Below are positions 1 through 5,614 of a DNA stretch of 6,013 nucleotides, in pieces (the first letter of the stretch is position 1; each line of letters begins with the position of its first letter). The stretch is from Pseudomonadota bacterium (GTDB lineage Bacteria > Pseudomonadota > Gammaproteobacteria > Burkholderiales > Burkholderiaceae_C), in NCBI GenBank assembly GCA_023422975.1, contig JAFAGF010000163.1, forward strand, positions 1 to 6,013. The letters are read 5' to 3'. Made by a program: the position numbers and the translations under genes. The notes under the pieces are model-generated. The model was not told the origin of the DNA. It ran no database searches and was given only the letters and a program-made list of their open reading frames with translations.

Positions 1-15
1 TCAAAACAAAAGCTG

Positions 16-21
16 CATAAT
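16..21 (+). promoter_or_regulatory. Candidate -10 element (CATAAT) ahead of the operon
   Basis: CATAAT differs from the sigma-70 consensus TATAAT at one base. Its -35 box would lie at or beyond the left edge of the window, so the promoter cannot be completed here, and transcription would begin inside the adjacent palindrome. An alternative reading takes TTGACG at 21-26 as the -35 box, but the A-rich stretch 44-52 that would then hold the -10 has no good match. MerR regulators typically act on promoters with a long spacer, so the second reading cannot be dismissed. Confidence 0.3.
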
Positions 22-36
22 TGACGTTAACGTAAA
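21..36. promoter_or_regulatory. 16-bp palindromic operator, candidate LiuR (MerR family) site
   Basis: TTGACGTTAACGTAAA is an inverted repeat in which seven of the eight base pairs are complementary; only G23 against A34 fails. It sits 42 bases before the first start codon of a run of co-directional genes. From memory, the MerR-family regulator LiuR of branched-chain amino acid catabolism in proteobacteria binds AT-flanked ACGT palindromes of this kind, and the second gene of the operon is its classic target, isovaleryl-CoA dehydrogenase. The palindrome is seen directly; the regulator assignment is inference. No regulator gene is visible in the window, and the 20 bases to its left hold no divergent start that stays open. 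Confidence 0.55.
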
Positions 37-77
37 AGGCGCAAAGTAAAAAAGCGCCACACCGTCAAGGAGACAAC

Positions 78-521
78 ATGGCAGATTTTGACGCTTTATT
101 GCGTGTGCGAGAGAGCTTTGCTTTGCAAGGCGCCATGCACACGCTGGGCGCGCAGATTACGCACCTGGAGGCTGGTGCCGTCGATATCAGTTTTGACTGG
201 GCGCAGGGCTTGACGCAGCAGCATGGCTTTATCCATGCGGGCATTTTGTCTGCGGCGCTGGACTCGGCCTGTGGATACGCGGGCTTTAGCCTGATGCCAC
301 AAGATGCGGGGGTTTTGACCATCGAATTCAAAAGCAATCTGCTGGCACCGGCCAAGGGGCAGCGTTTTCGCTGTGAAGGCCGGGTGCTCAAACCCGGTCG
401 CACGATTGTGGTGGCAGAGGGCCGTGCTTACGCCATCGACAACGGCCAAGAAAAGCTCTGTGCCACCATGCAATGTACGCTGATGGCCGTGCAAGGGCGT
501 GAAGGTATCGCGGGCAAATAA
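78..521 (+). CDS. PaaI family hotdog-fold acyl-CoA thioesterase
   Basis: This is a 147-residue protein of the PaaI/4HBT hotdog superfamily, whose members hydrolyse acyl- or aryl-CoA thioesters in the cytoplasm as homo-oligomers. The family signature is visible: a Gly-Phe-Ile-His-Ala-Gly turn (residues 50-55) leads into the central helix carrying Asp62, the position of the catalytic acid in PaaI-like enzymes, followed by Ser63. The strand segments that follow (about 77-90, 95-117 and 125-138) fit the rest of the fold, and the length is normal. No signal peptide is seen. The start at 78 is set by a strong ribosome site, AAGGAGA, four bases upstream; 13 bases of this leader recur before the next gene. 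It is the first gene after the candidate operator, 54 bases ahead of liuA. The substrate cannot be read from sequence. A role in releasing CoA from stalled branched-chain intermediates is a guess from context. Confidence 0.88.
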   Translation: MADFDALLRVRESFALQGAMHTLGAQITHLEAGAVDISFDWAQGLTQQHGFIHAGILSAALDSACGYAGFSLMPQDAGVLTIEFKSNLLAPAKGQRFRCEGRVLKPGRTIVVAEGRAYAIDNGQEKLCATMQCTLMAVQGREGIAGK

Positions 522-575
522 CAGCGCTGCACAGACAGCGACAGCCCACCCAACAGCACACAAGGAGACAACACC

Positions 576-1757
576 ATGAACAATCTGCCGGGCCTGAATT
601 TTCAGCTGGGTGAAGACATTGATGCACTGCGTGATGCGGTGCGAGAGTTTGCGCAAACCGAAATTGCACCGCGCGCGGGTGAAATTGACCGCACCGATCA
701 GTTCCCCATGGATGTGTGGCAAAAGTTTGGTGAACTGGGGGTGCTGGGTATCACCGTGCCCGAGCAGTATGGTGGTGCCAACATGGGCTATTTGGCGCAC
801 ATGGTGGCGATGGAAGAAATCTCGCGCGCCAGCGCCTCGGTGGGCTTGAGCTACGGCGCGCACAGCAACCTGTGCGTGAACCAGATCAATCGCAATGGCA
901 CCGAGGCGCAAAAAGCCAAGTACTTGCCCAAGCTGATCAGCGGCGAGCATGTGGGAGCGCTGGCCATGAGCGAGCCTGGCGCGGGCTCGGACGTCATCAG
1001 CATGAAGCTCAAGGCCGAAGACAAGGGTGGCTACTACCTGCTCAATGGCTCCAAGATGTGGATCACCAATGGGCCCGATGCCGACACGCTGGTGGTGTAT
1101 GCCAAGTCCGAGCCCGAAATGGGTGCACGGGGCGTGACAGCGTTTCTGATTGAAAAGGGCATGCCGGGTTTTTCGATTGCGCAAAAGCTCGACAAGCTGG
1201 GCATGCGCGGCAGTCACACGGGGGAGCTGGTGTTCTACAACGTGGAAGTGCCAGCGGAAAACATCCTGGGCGGCTTGAACAACGGTGCCAAGGTGCTGAT
1301 GAGCGGGTTGGACTATGAACGCGCCGTGCTCACGGGGGGGCCACTGGGCATCATGCAGGCGGTGATGGACAACGTGGTTCCCTATATCCACGACCGCAAG
1401 CAGTTTGGCCAGAGCATTGGCGAATTCCAGCTCATCCAGGGCAAGGTGGCGGATATGTACACCGTGCTGCAGGCGGGGCGCTCGTTTGCCTACACGGTGG
1501 CCAAGAACCTCGACATGCTGGGCACCGAGCATGTACGCCAGGTGCGCAAAGACTGCGCCAGTGTGATTTTGTGGTGCGCAGAAAAGGCCACCTGGATGGC
1601 CGGCGAGGGCGTACAAATCTATGGTGGCAATGGGTATATCAACGAATACCCGTTGGGTCGTTTGTGGCGAGATGCGAAACTCTACGAGATTGGCGCTGGA
1701 ACCAGCGAGATCCGCCGCATGCTGATTGGCCGTGAATTGTTCGCGGAAACCTGCTGA
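576..1757 (+). CDS. liuA: Isovaleryl-CoA dehydrogenase (leucine catabolism)
   Basis: This FAD enzyme oxidises isovaleryl-CoA to 3-methylcrotonyl-CoA, the first committed step of leucine breakdown after the keto acid stage, and passes electrons to electron-transfer flavoprotein. The 393 residues cover the whole family: N-terminal helical domain (about 10-125), middle beta domain with the first acyl-CoA dehydrogenase signature at 130-139 ([10 protein letters not shown]), and C-terminal helical domain with the second signature at 347-366 ([10 protein letters not shown] onward). The subfamily is decided by the catalytic base. Glu248 in SGLDYER matches human IVD Glu254, while the position that holds the base in medium- and short-chain enzymes is Ala374 within YEIGAGTSE. 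The start has the site AAGGAGA ten residues' worth of bases or less upstream (562-568), in a CAAGGAGACAACA leader identical to that of the preceding gene. Carboxylase, hydratase and lyase partners are expected outside the window. Confidence 0.95.
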   Translation: MNNLPGLNFQLGEDIDALRDAVREFAQTEIAPRAGEIDRTDQFPMDVWQKFGELGVLGITVPEQYGGANMGYLAHMVAMEEISRASASVGLSYGAHSNLCVNQINRNGTEAQKAKYLPKLISGEHVGALAMSEPGAGSDVISMKLKAEDKGGYYLLNGSKMWITNGPDADTLVVYAKSEPEMGARGVTAFLIEKGMPGFSIAQKLDKLGMRGSHTGELVFYNVEVPAENILGGLNNGAKVLMSGLDYERAVLTGGPLGIMQAVMDNVVPYIHDRKQFGQSIGEFQLIQGKVADMYTVLQAGRSFAYTVAKNLDMLGTEHVRQVRKDCASVILWCAEKATWMAGEGVQIYGGNGYINEYPLGRLWRDAKLYEIGAGTSEIRRMLIGRELFAETC

Positions 1758-1807
1758 GGTGGCTTGGTGGCCCGGCGCTGTTTTGTAGACAGAAGAAGGA
1801 ATGTCCC

Positions 1808-2470
1808 ATGACTACGACCTCCATTGACGAGCTGTTTGTCCATAACAAAGAATGGGCCGCACGCATGGAATGCGAACGCCCCGGTTTCTTTACCGGGCTG
1901 ATGTCGCAGCAAAAGCCCAAATACATGTGGATTGGCTGCTCGGACAGCCGTGTGCCTGCCAACCAGATTACCGGGCTGGAGCCCGGTGAGGTGTTTGTGC
2001 ACCGTAACGTGGCCAACGTGGTGGTGCCCAGTGATTTGAACTGTTTGACCACGATCCAGTACGCCGTGGATCACCTGAAGGTTGAGCACCTGATGGTGGT
2101 CGGGCATTACGGCTGCGGCGGTGTACTGGCCGCGCTGGAAGGCATGCGCCTGGGTTTGGCGGACAACTGGACTCGCCATGTGCGCGATGTGCGTGACAAG
2201 CACTATGACCTGATCATGTCTACACCTGTGCAGCACCGCCATGACGTGCTGTGCGAGCTCAACGCCATTGAGCAAGTGACCAATGTGGCACAAAGCACCG
2301 TGATGCAGGATGCATGGGCGCGTGGCCAGAAAGTGGCGCTGCACGGCTGGTGCTACAGCCTGAAAAATGGCCACATCACCAACTTGGAGATGACCGTGCC
2401 TGGCACTGGTGGTTTGCATGAAATCCACCAGCGTGCCGTGCAACTGGTGGCAGAGCGCCAGCGCGACTGA
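1808..2470 (+). CDS. can: Beta-class carbonic anhydrase, type II (allosteric)
   Basis: This zinc enzyme interconverts carbon dioxide and bicarbonate in the cytoplasm. The 220 residues match the E. coli Can family in length. Zinc ligands are Cys44, His100 and Cys103, and the Asp46-Arg48 dyad is in the CSDSR motif (44-48). Residues that form the non-catalytic bicarbonate site in the Haemophilus and E. coli enzymes (Trp39, Gly41, Arg64, Tyr181 there) are all present here at a constant offset of two: Trp41, Gly43, Arg66 and Tyr183. That predicts the pH- and bicarbonate-sensitive type II form. The start is supported by AAGAAGGA at 1793-1800, seven bases upstream. The gene lies 50 bases after liuA and 43 before aceK. 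The likely reason for its place is bicarbonate supply to methylcrotonyl-CoA carboxylase, which acts directly after LiuA; this is inference. A general housekeeping role is the alternative. Confidence 0.95.
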   Translation: MTTTSIDELFVHNKEWAARMECERPGFFTGLMSQQKPKYMWIGCSDSRVPANQITGLEPGEVFVHRNVANVVVPSDLNCLTTIQYAVDHLKVEHLMVVGHYGCGGVLAALEGMRLGLADNWTRHVRDVRDKHYDLIMSTPVQHRHDVLCELNAIEQVTNVAQSTVMQDAWARGQKVALHGWCYSLKNGHITNLEMTVPGTGGLHEIHQRAVQLVAERQRD

Positions 2471-2513
2471 GGTCGCTTCGCATCCTAGGCCTGACGCAGC
2501 AAGAGATATCCGC

Positions 2514-4319
2514 ATGTTTCCCCAGCAACTGGATGCTCCACAGGCCTATGACATCGCTCGGGCGATGATGGATGGCGTCAATCGTCACTATCAGTTGTTC
2601 CGGGCGGCGACCCAGGCGGCCAAAGGCTACTTCGAGCGGGCCGACTGGGCGGCGCAGCAGCGCGCCCAGCGCGAGCGCATTGCTTTTTATGACCAGCGGG
2701 TGCAGGAGTGTGTGCAGCACCTCACCCAGGTCTTTGCGGCGGGCAGCCAGCCTATGGCAGTGTGGCAGCAGGTCAAGCTGCACTATATAGGCCTGATGGT
2801 GGGGCATTTGCAGCCTGAGCTGGCAGAGACATTTTTCAATTCGGTCACCACCAAAATCCTGCACCGCACGCACTTTCACAACGACTTTATCTTTGTGCGG
2901 CCAGTGGTCAGCACCGAGTACCTGGATGTACCCGGTGCACCGGCATTTTTAGCGTTCTACCCCGGCAGCCTCGATGCGCTGGTGCCCACGCTGCACCGGG
3001 TGATGGGGCACTTTGCGCTGCAGGCCAAGTTTGACAACCTGGCTCGTGATGTGGCGCTGCTCGCAGCTCGTATTCGCCAGCGGCTGCAAGGTCTCACGCT
3101 GCGTGCCAATTTGCAGATACAGGTGCTCAGCAGCCTGTTCTTTCGCAACAAGGGTGCGTATGTGGTGGGCAAGATCATCACGGGTTATACCGAAATCGCG
3201 CTGGCTATTCCTGTGCTACACACCCGCCGTGGCTTGGTCTTGCACGCCGTGCTGCTGGATGAGGAAGACCTGCATGGTCTGTTTAGCTTTGCGCGGGCTT
3301 ATTTCATGGTGGACATGGCTGTGCCCAGTGCTTATGTCGAGTTTTTGCACCACCTGATTCCCCGCAAGCCACGCGGAGAAATCTATAGCGCCTTAGGCTT
3401 GGCCAAGCAGGGTAAAACCATGTTTTACCGAGATTTGCTGCACCACCTCAAGCACAGCAGCGACCAGTTCCGGATTGCGCCGGGTATCCAGGGCTTGGTG
3501 ATGCTGGTGTTTGACCTGCCCAGCTTCCCGTATGTGTTCAAGCTTATCAAGGACAAGTTTCCTGCCCCCAAGGAAACCACGCGCCAGGAGGTGCAGGCGA
3601 AGTACCGTCTGGTGAAACAGCACGACCGCGTGGGCCGCATGGCCGACACCATGGAATACAGCCTGGTCGCCTTGCCGCTGGAGCGGTTTGGTGCAGAACT
3701 TTTGCAGGCCCTGCAAACGCAGGCAGGGCAGCATGTGGAAATCAGTGACCGTGATGGCGATGGGCAGCTGGAGGTCATCATTGACCACCTCTACATTGAG
3801 CGGCGACTGCTGCCGCTGAACATGTTCTTGAAGGAATGCATGGACGCCGGACTGGAGAACGCCACGCCGCGTGCGGCGCTGGAGCGTGCGGTGCTGGAGT
3901 ACGGCAATGCCATCAAAGACTTGGTGGCAGCCAATATTTTTCCGGGCGACATGCTGTGGAAGAACTTTGGTGTCACGCGTGGCGGCAAGGTCGTGTTTTA
4001 CGACTACGACGAGATTGAATACCTGAGCGACTGCAACTTCCGCGCCGTGCCTGCGCCGCGCAATGAGCAAGAAGAGATGAGCGGCGAGATCTGGTGGCGT
4101 GTGGGGCCGAAAGATGTGTTTCCCGAGACGATGGAGCCATTTTTGCTGGCGCACCCAGCAGTGCGCGATGTGTTCATGCGCTACCACGCAGATTTGCTGA
4201 CCCCCGAATTCTGGAAGACGCACCAGGCACGCATTGCGCAAGGCCATGTGCACGACGTCTTCCCTTATGAGCGCAGCCGGCGGCTGCTGCCTGACGTGGT
4301 GCATGAGTGCACCCCCTAG
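2514..4319 (+). CDS. aceK: Isocitrate dehydrogenase kinase/phosphatase AceK
   Basis: AceK phosphorylates and dephosphorylates NADP-isocitrate dehydrogenase, deciding whether isocitrate goes through the TCA cycle or the glyoxylate bypass. The 601 residues divide into an N-terminal regulatory helical domain (about 1-315) and a kinase-like domain. The ATP loop APGIQGL is at 322-328, with Lys343 matching E. coli Lys336 and Asp378 in HDRVGRMAD matching Asp371. Further on, PGDMLWKNFGV (477-487) supplies Asp479 and Asn484, and FYDYDE supplies Asp497 and Asp499, matching Asp457, Asn462, Asp475 and Asp477. All catalytic positions are intact. The offset to E. coli rises from 7 to 22 between Asp378 and Asp479, so about 15 residues are inserted there, including an acidic DRDGDG turn (412-417). 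The start at 2514 follows AAGAGA (2501-2506), and its protein aligns with the usual family N-terminus. The frame stays open upstream to 2409, but that start would overlap can by 62 bases and add 35 residues without family character. No aceA or aceB is in the window. Confidence 0.96.
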   Translation: MFPQQLDAPQAYDIARAMMDGVNRHYQLFRAATQAAKGYFERADWAAQQRAQRERIAFYDQRVQECVQHLTQVFAAGSQPMAVWQQVKLHYIGLMVGHLQPELAETFFNSVTTKILHRTHFHNDFIFVRPVVSTEYLDVPGAPAFLAFYPGSLDALVPTLHRVMGHFALQAKFDNLARDVALLAARIRQRLQGLTLRANLQIQVLSSLFFRNKGAYVVGKIITGYTEIALAIPVLHTRRGLVLHAVLLDEEDLHGLFSFARAYFMVDMAVPSAYVEFLHHLIPRKPRGEIYSALGLAKQGKTMFYRDLLHHLKHSSDQFRIAPGIQGLVMLVFDLPSFPYVFKLIKDKFPAPKETTRQEVQAKYRLVKQHDRVGRMADTMEYSLVALPLERFGAELLQALQTQAGQHVEISDRDGDGQLEVIIDHLYIERRLLPLNMFLKECMDAGLENATPRAALERAVLEYGNAIKDLVAANIFPGDMLWKNFGVTRGGKVVFYDYDEIEYLSDCNFRAVPAPRNEQEEMSGEIWWRVGPKDVFPETMEPFLLAHPAVRDVFMRYHADLLTPEFWKTHQARIAQGHVHDVFPYERSRRLLPDVVHECTP

Positions 4320-4328
4320 TTTTTGTTT
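4298..4328 (+). terminator. Hairpin plus T-tract over the aceK stop codon (possible attenuator)
   Basis: GGTGCA (4298-4303) and TGCACC (4308-4313) form a perfect 6-bp stem closed by the tetraloop TGAG, at the last codons of aceK. After CCC and the TAG stop comes a T-rich run, TTTTTGTTT (4320-4328). The form is that of an intrinsic terminator, but the six-base gap between stem and T-run and the short stem argue for weak, partial termination. Translation of aceK to its stop would also cover the stem. If active it would lower thiolase expression relative to the genes before it. Confidence 0.3.
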
Positions 4329-4368
4329 GATGGATTGGCACAGATTTACACCACAAGGAGATTGAGAC

Positions 4369-5559
4369 ATGCCACAACACCAAGACCCCGTCGTCATCGT
4401 CAGCGCTGCGCGCACGCCCATGGGAGCCTTCCAAGGTGATTTTGCGGAGCTGGCTGCCCATGACTTGGGCGGCGCTGCCATCAAGGCCGCTGTGGAGCGT
4501 GCAGGCATTGCCGCTGAGCAAGTGGAAGAAGTGCTGTTTGGCAACTGCCTGATGGCGGGCCAAGGTCAGGCACCAGCACGTCAGGCGGGCTTCAAGGGAG
4601 GCCTGCCCCAAAGTACGGGTGCGGTGACGCTGTCCAAAATGTGCGGCGCAGGCATGGAAGCCACCATCCTCGCCCACGACCAGCTGATCGCAGGCAGCCG
4701 TGAGGTGATGATTGCGGGGGGGATGGAAAGCATGACGAATGCCCCTTACCTGCTGAAAAAAGGCCGCGCTGGCTACCGCATGGGCCACGACAAGGTCTAT
4801 GACCACATGATGCTGGACGGTCTGGAAGACGCCTACGAAGCAGGCCGCAGCATGGGTACTTTTGGCGAAGACTGTGCCGCCAAATACAGCTTCACGCGCG
4901 AGCAGCAAGACGCCTACGCCATCGCCAGTGTGCAGCGTGCGCAAGCTGCCGCGCAAAGCGGTGCGTTTGATGCCGAGATCACCCCCGTTACCGTCAAAAC
5001 CCGCAAGGGCGATGTGACCGTGAGCGTGGATGAAGGTCCGGCCAAGGCCAAGCTGGACAAGATCACCAGTCTGAAACCTGCGTTCAAAAAGGACGGCACC
5101 ATCACTGCCGCCTCCAGCTCCAGCATCAACGACGGTGCTGCCGCCATGGTGCTGATGCGCGAATCCACGGCCAAGCAATTGGGCTGCAAGCCGCTGGCCA
5201 AGATCGTTGCGCACGGCACACACGCCCAGGCACCCGAATGGTTCACCACAGCCCCCGTGGGTGCGACCGAAAAGGCGTTGAAGAAGGCGGGCTGGAAGGT
5301 GGAAGACGTCGATTTGTGGGAAGTCAACGAAGCCTTTGCCGTGGTGCCCATGGCGCTGATGGCCGAGCTGAAGGTGCCGCATGAGAAGGTCAACGTGCAC
5401 GGCGGTGCCTGCGCATTGGGCCACCCCATTGGCGCCAGCGGCGCGCGCATCATCGTCACGCTGATTCACGCCCTGCAAACGCATGGCAAGAAAAAAGGCA
5501 TGGCCACGCTGTGCATTGGCGGCGGCGAAGGCACCGCCATGGCGATTGAGCTGATCTAA
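4369..5559 (+). CDS. Acetyl-CoA C-acetyltransferase (biosynthetic/degradative thiolase)
   Basis: This 396-residue type II thiolase condenses two acetyl-CoA or, in the catabolic direction, splits acetoacetyl-CoA. The catalytic set is complete: nucleophile Cys92 in SKMCGAGMEA, the NEAFA motif with Asn320, His352 in ALGHPIGASG, and Cys382 in LCIGGGEG. These align with Zoogloea PhaA Cys89, Asn316, His348 and Cys378. The length is standard for the tetrameric bacterial enzyme. Small departures from the usual motifs are Cys348 where Ile or Val is common in the GGxxALGHP loop, and GGGEGTA in place of GGGMGVA. The ribosome site AAGGAG (4355-4360) is eight bases before the start. In this operon the likely task is the last step of leucine breakdown, acetoacetyl-CoA to acetyl-CoA. 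A role in polyhydroxybutyrate synthesis (PhaA) is the alternative, but no phaB or phaC is nearby. Chain-length specificity is not certain from sequence. Confidence 0.93.
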   Translation: MPQHQDPVVIVSAARTPMGAFQGDFAELAAHDLGGAAIKAAVERAGIAAEQVEEVLFGNCLMAGQGQAPARQAGFKGGLPQSTGAVTLSKMCGAGMEATILAHDQLIAGSREVMIAGGMESMTNAPYLLKKGRAGYRMGHDKVYDHMMLDGLEDAYEAGRSMGTFGEDCAAKYSFTREQQDAYAIASVQRAQAAAQSGAFDAEITPVTVKTRKGDVTVSVDEGPAKAKLDKITSLKPAFKKDGTITAASSSSINDGAAAMVLMRESTAKQLGCKPLAKIVAHGTHAQAPEWFTTAPVGATEKALKKAGWKVEDVDLWEVNEAFAVVPMALMAELKVPHEKVNVHGGACALGHPIGASGARIIVTLIHALQTHGKKKGMATLCIGGGEGTAMAIELI

Positions 5560-5563
5560 ACCC

Positions 5564-5614
5564 ATGCAGATCACGGCTGCCTGGGTGGCCGCCGTGATCG
5601 CCTTTGTTACATGA
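5564..5614 (+). other. Possible 16-codon mini-ORF bridging thiolase and flavoprotein genes
   Basis: An ATG four bases after the thiolase stop opens a frame encoding MQITAAWVAAVIAFVT, a hydrophobic peptide. Its TGA stop overlaps the next gene's ATG in the form ATGA. There is no clear ribosome site of its own, so translation would depend on reinitiation after the thiolase stop. If real, it would carry ribosomes to a downstream start that lacks a Shine-Dalgarno sequence. Chance is a reasonable explanation for a frame this short, particularly because an inverted repeat fills most of it. Confidence 0.2.
5569..5608 (+). terminator. Inverted repeat after the thiolase gene, likely rho-independent terminator
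   Basis: GATCACGGC (5569-5577) is exactly complementary to GCCGTGATC (5591-5599). Past one mismatch, the inner bases GCC (5579-5581) and GGC (5587-5589) also pair, leaving a TGGGT loop, so the stem is long and GC-rich. A moderately T-rich run, CCTTTGTT, follows directly. It begins ten bases after the thiolase stop, where a terminator would be expected. The T-run is short, and the stem ends only 11 bases before the next start codon, so partial termination or an effect on translation of the next gene is also possible. Confidence 0.55.

Noticed and set aside
38..58. GGCGC/GCGCC inverted repeat with an A-rich 11-base loop in the leader
   Set aside because: The stem is only 5 bp and is followed by no T-run. 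It may form in the mRNA leader, but nothing supports a specific role.
96..1616. Long open frame of about 506 codons on the minus strand, opposite the thioesterase and liuA
   Set aside because: Its translation is rich in His, Gln, Ala and Arg without any recognisable domain, as expected for the complement of GC-rich codons. It is opposite two genes with intact motifs.
1801..1827. 8-codon frame overlapping the can start
   Set aside because: Its ATG is directly against the AAGAAGGA site with no spacing, so that site can only serve the ATG at 1808.
2463..2476. GCGAC/GTCGC hairpin with a TGAG loop over the can stop codon
   Set aside because: Only a 5-bp stem with no T-run after it, so it does not qualify as a terminator. 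The similarity to the loop at the aceK end is explained by both spanning TGA or TGAG.
2409..2513. Upstream start for aceK overlapping the end of can
   Set aside because: The extra 35 residues do not resemble AceK and use can coding sequence in another frame. The start at 2514 has a ribosome site and the expected N-terminus.
4330..4365. 11-codon frame between aceK and the thiolase, ending three bases before the thiolase start
   Set aside because: It has no ribosome site, and its last codons are simply the thiolase Shine-Dalgarno region. It is most likely chance.
3393..4544. Minus-strand frame of about 383 codons opposite aceK and the thiolase start
   Set aside because: No protein family character, and it crosses a gene boundary. 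AceK motifs on the + strand are complete throughout.
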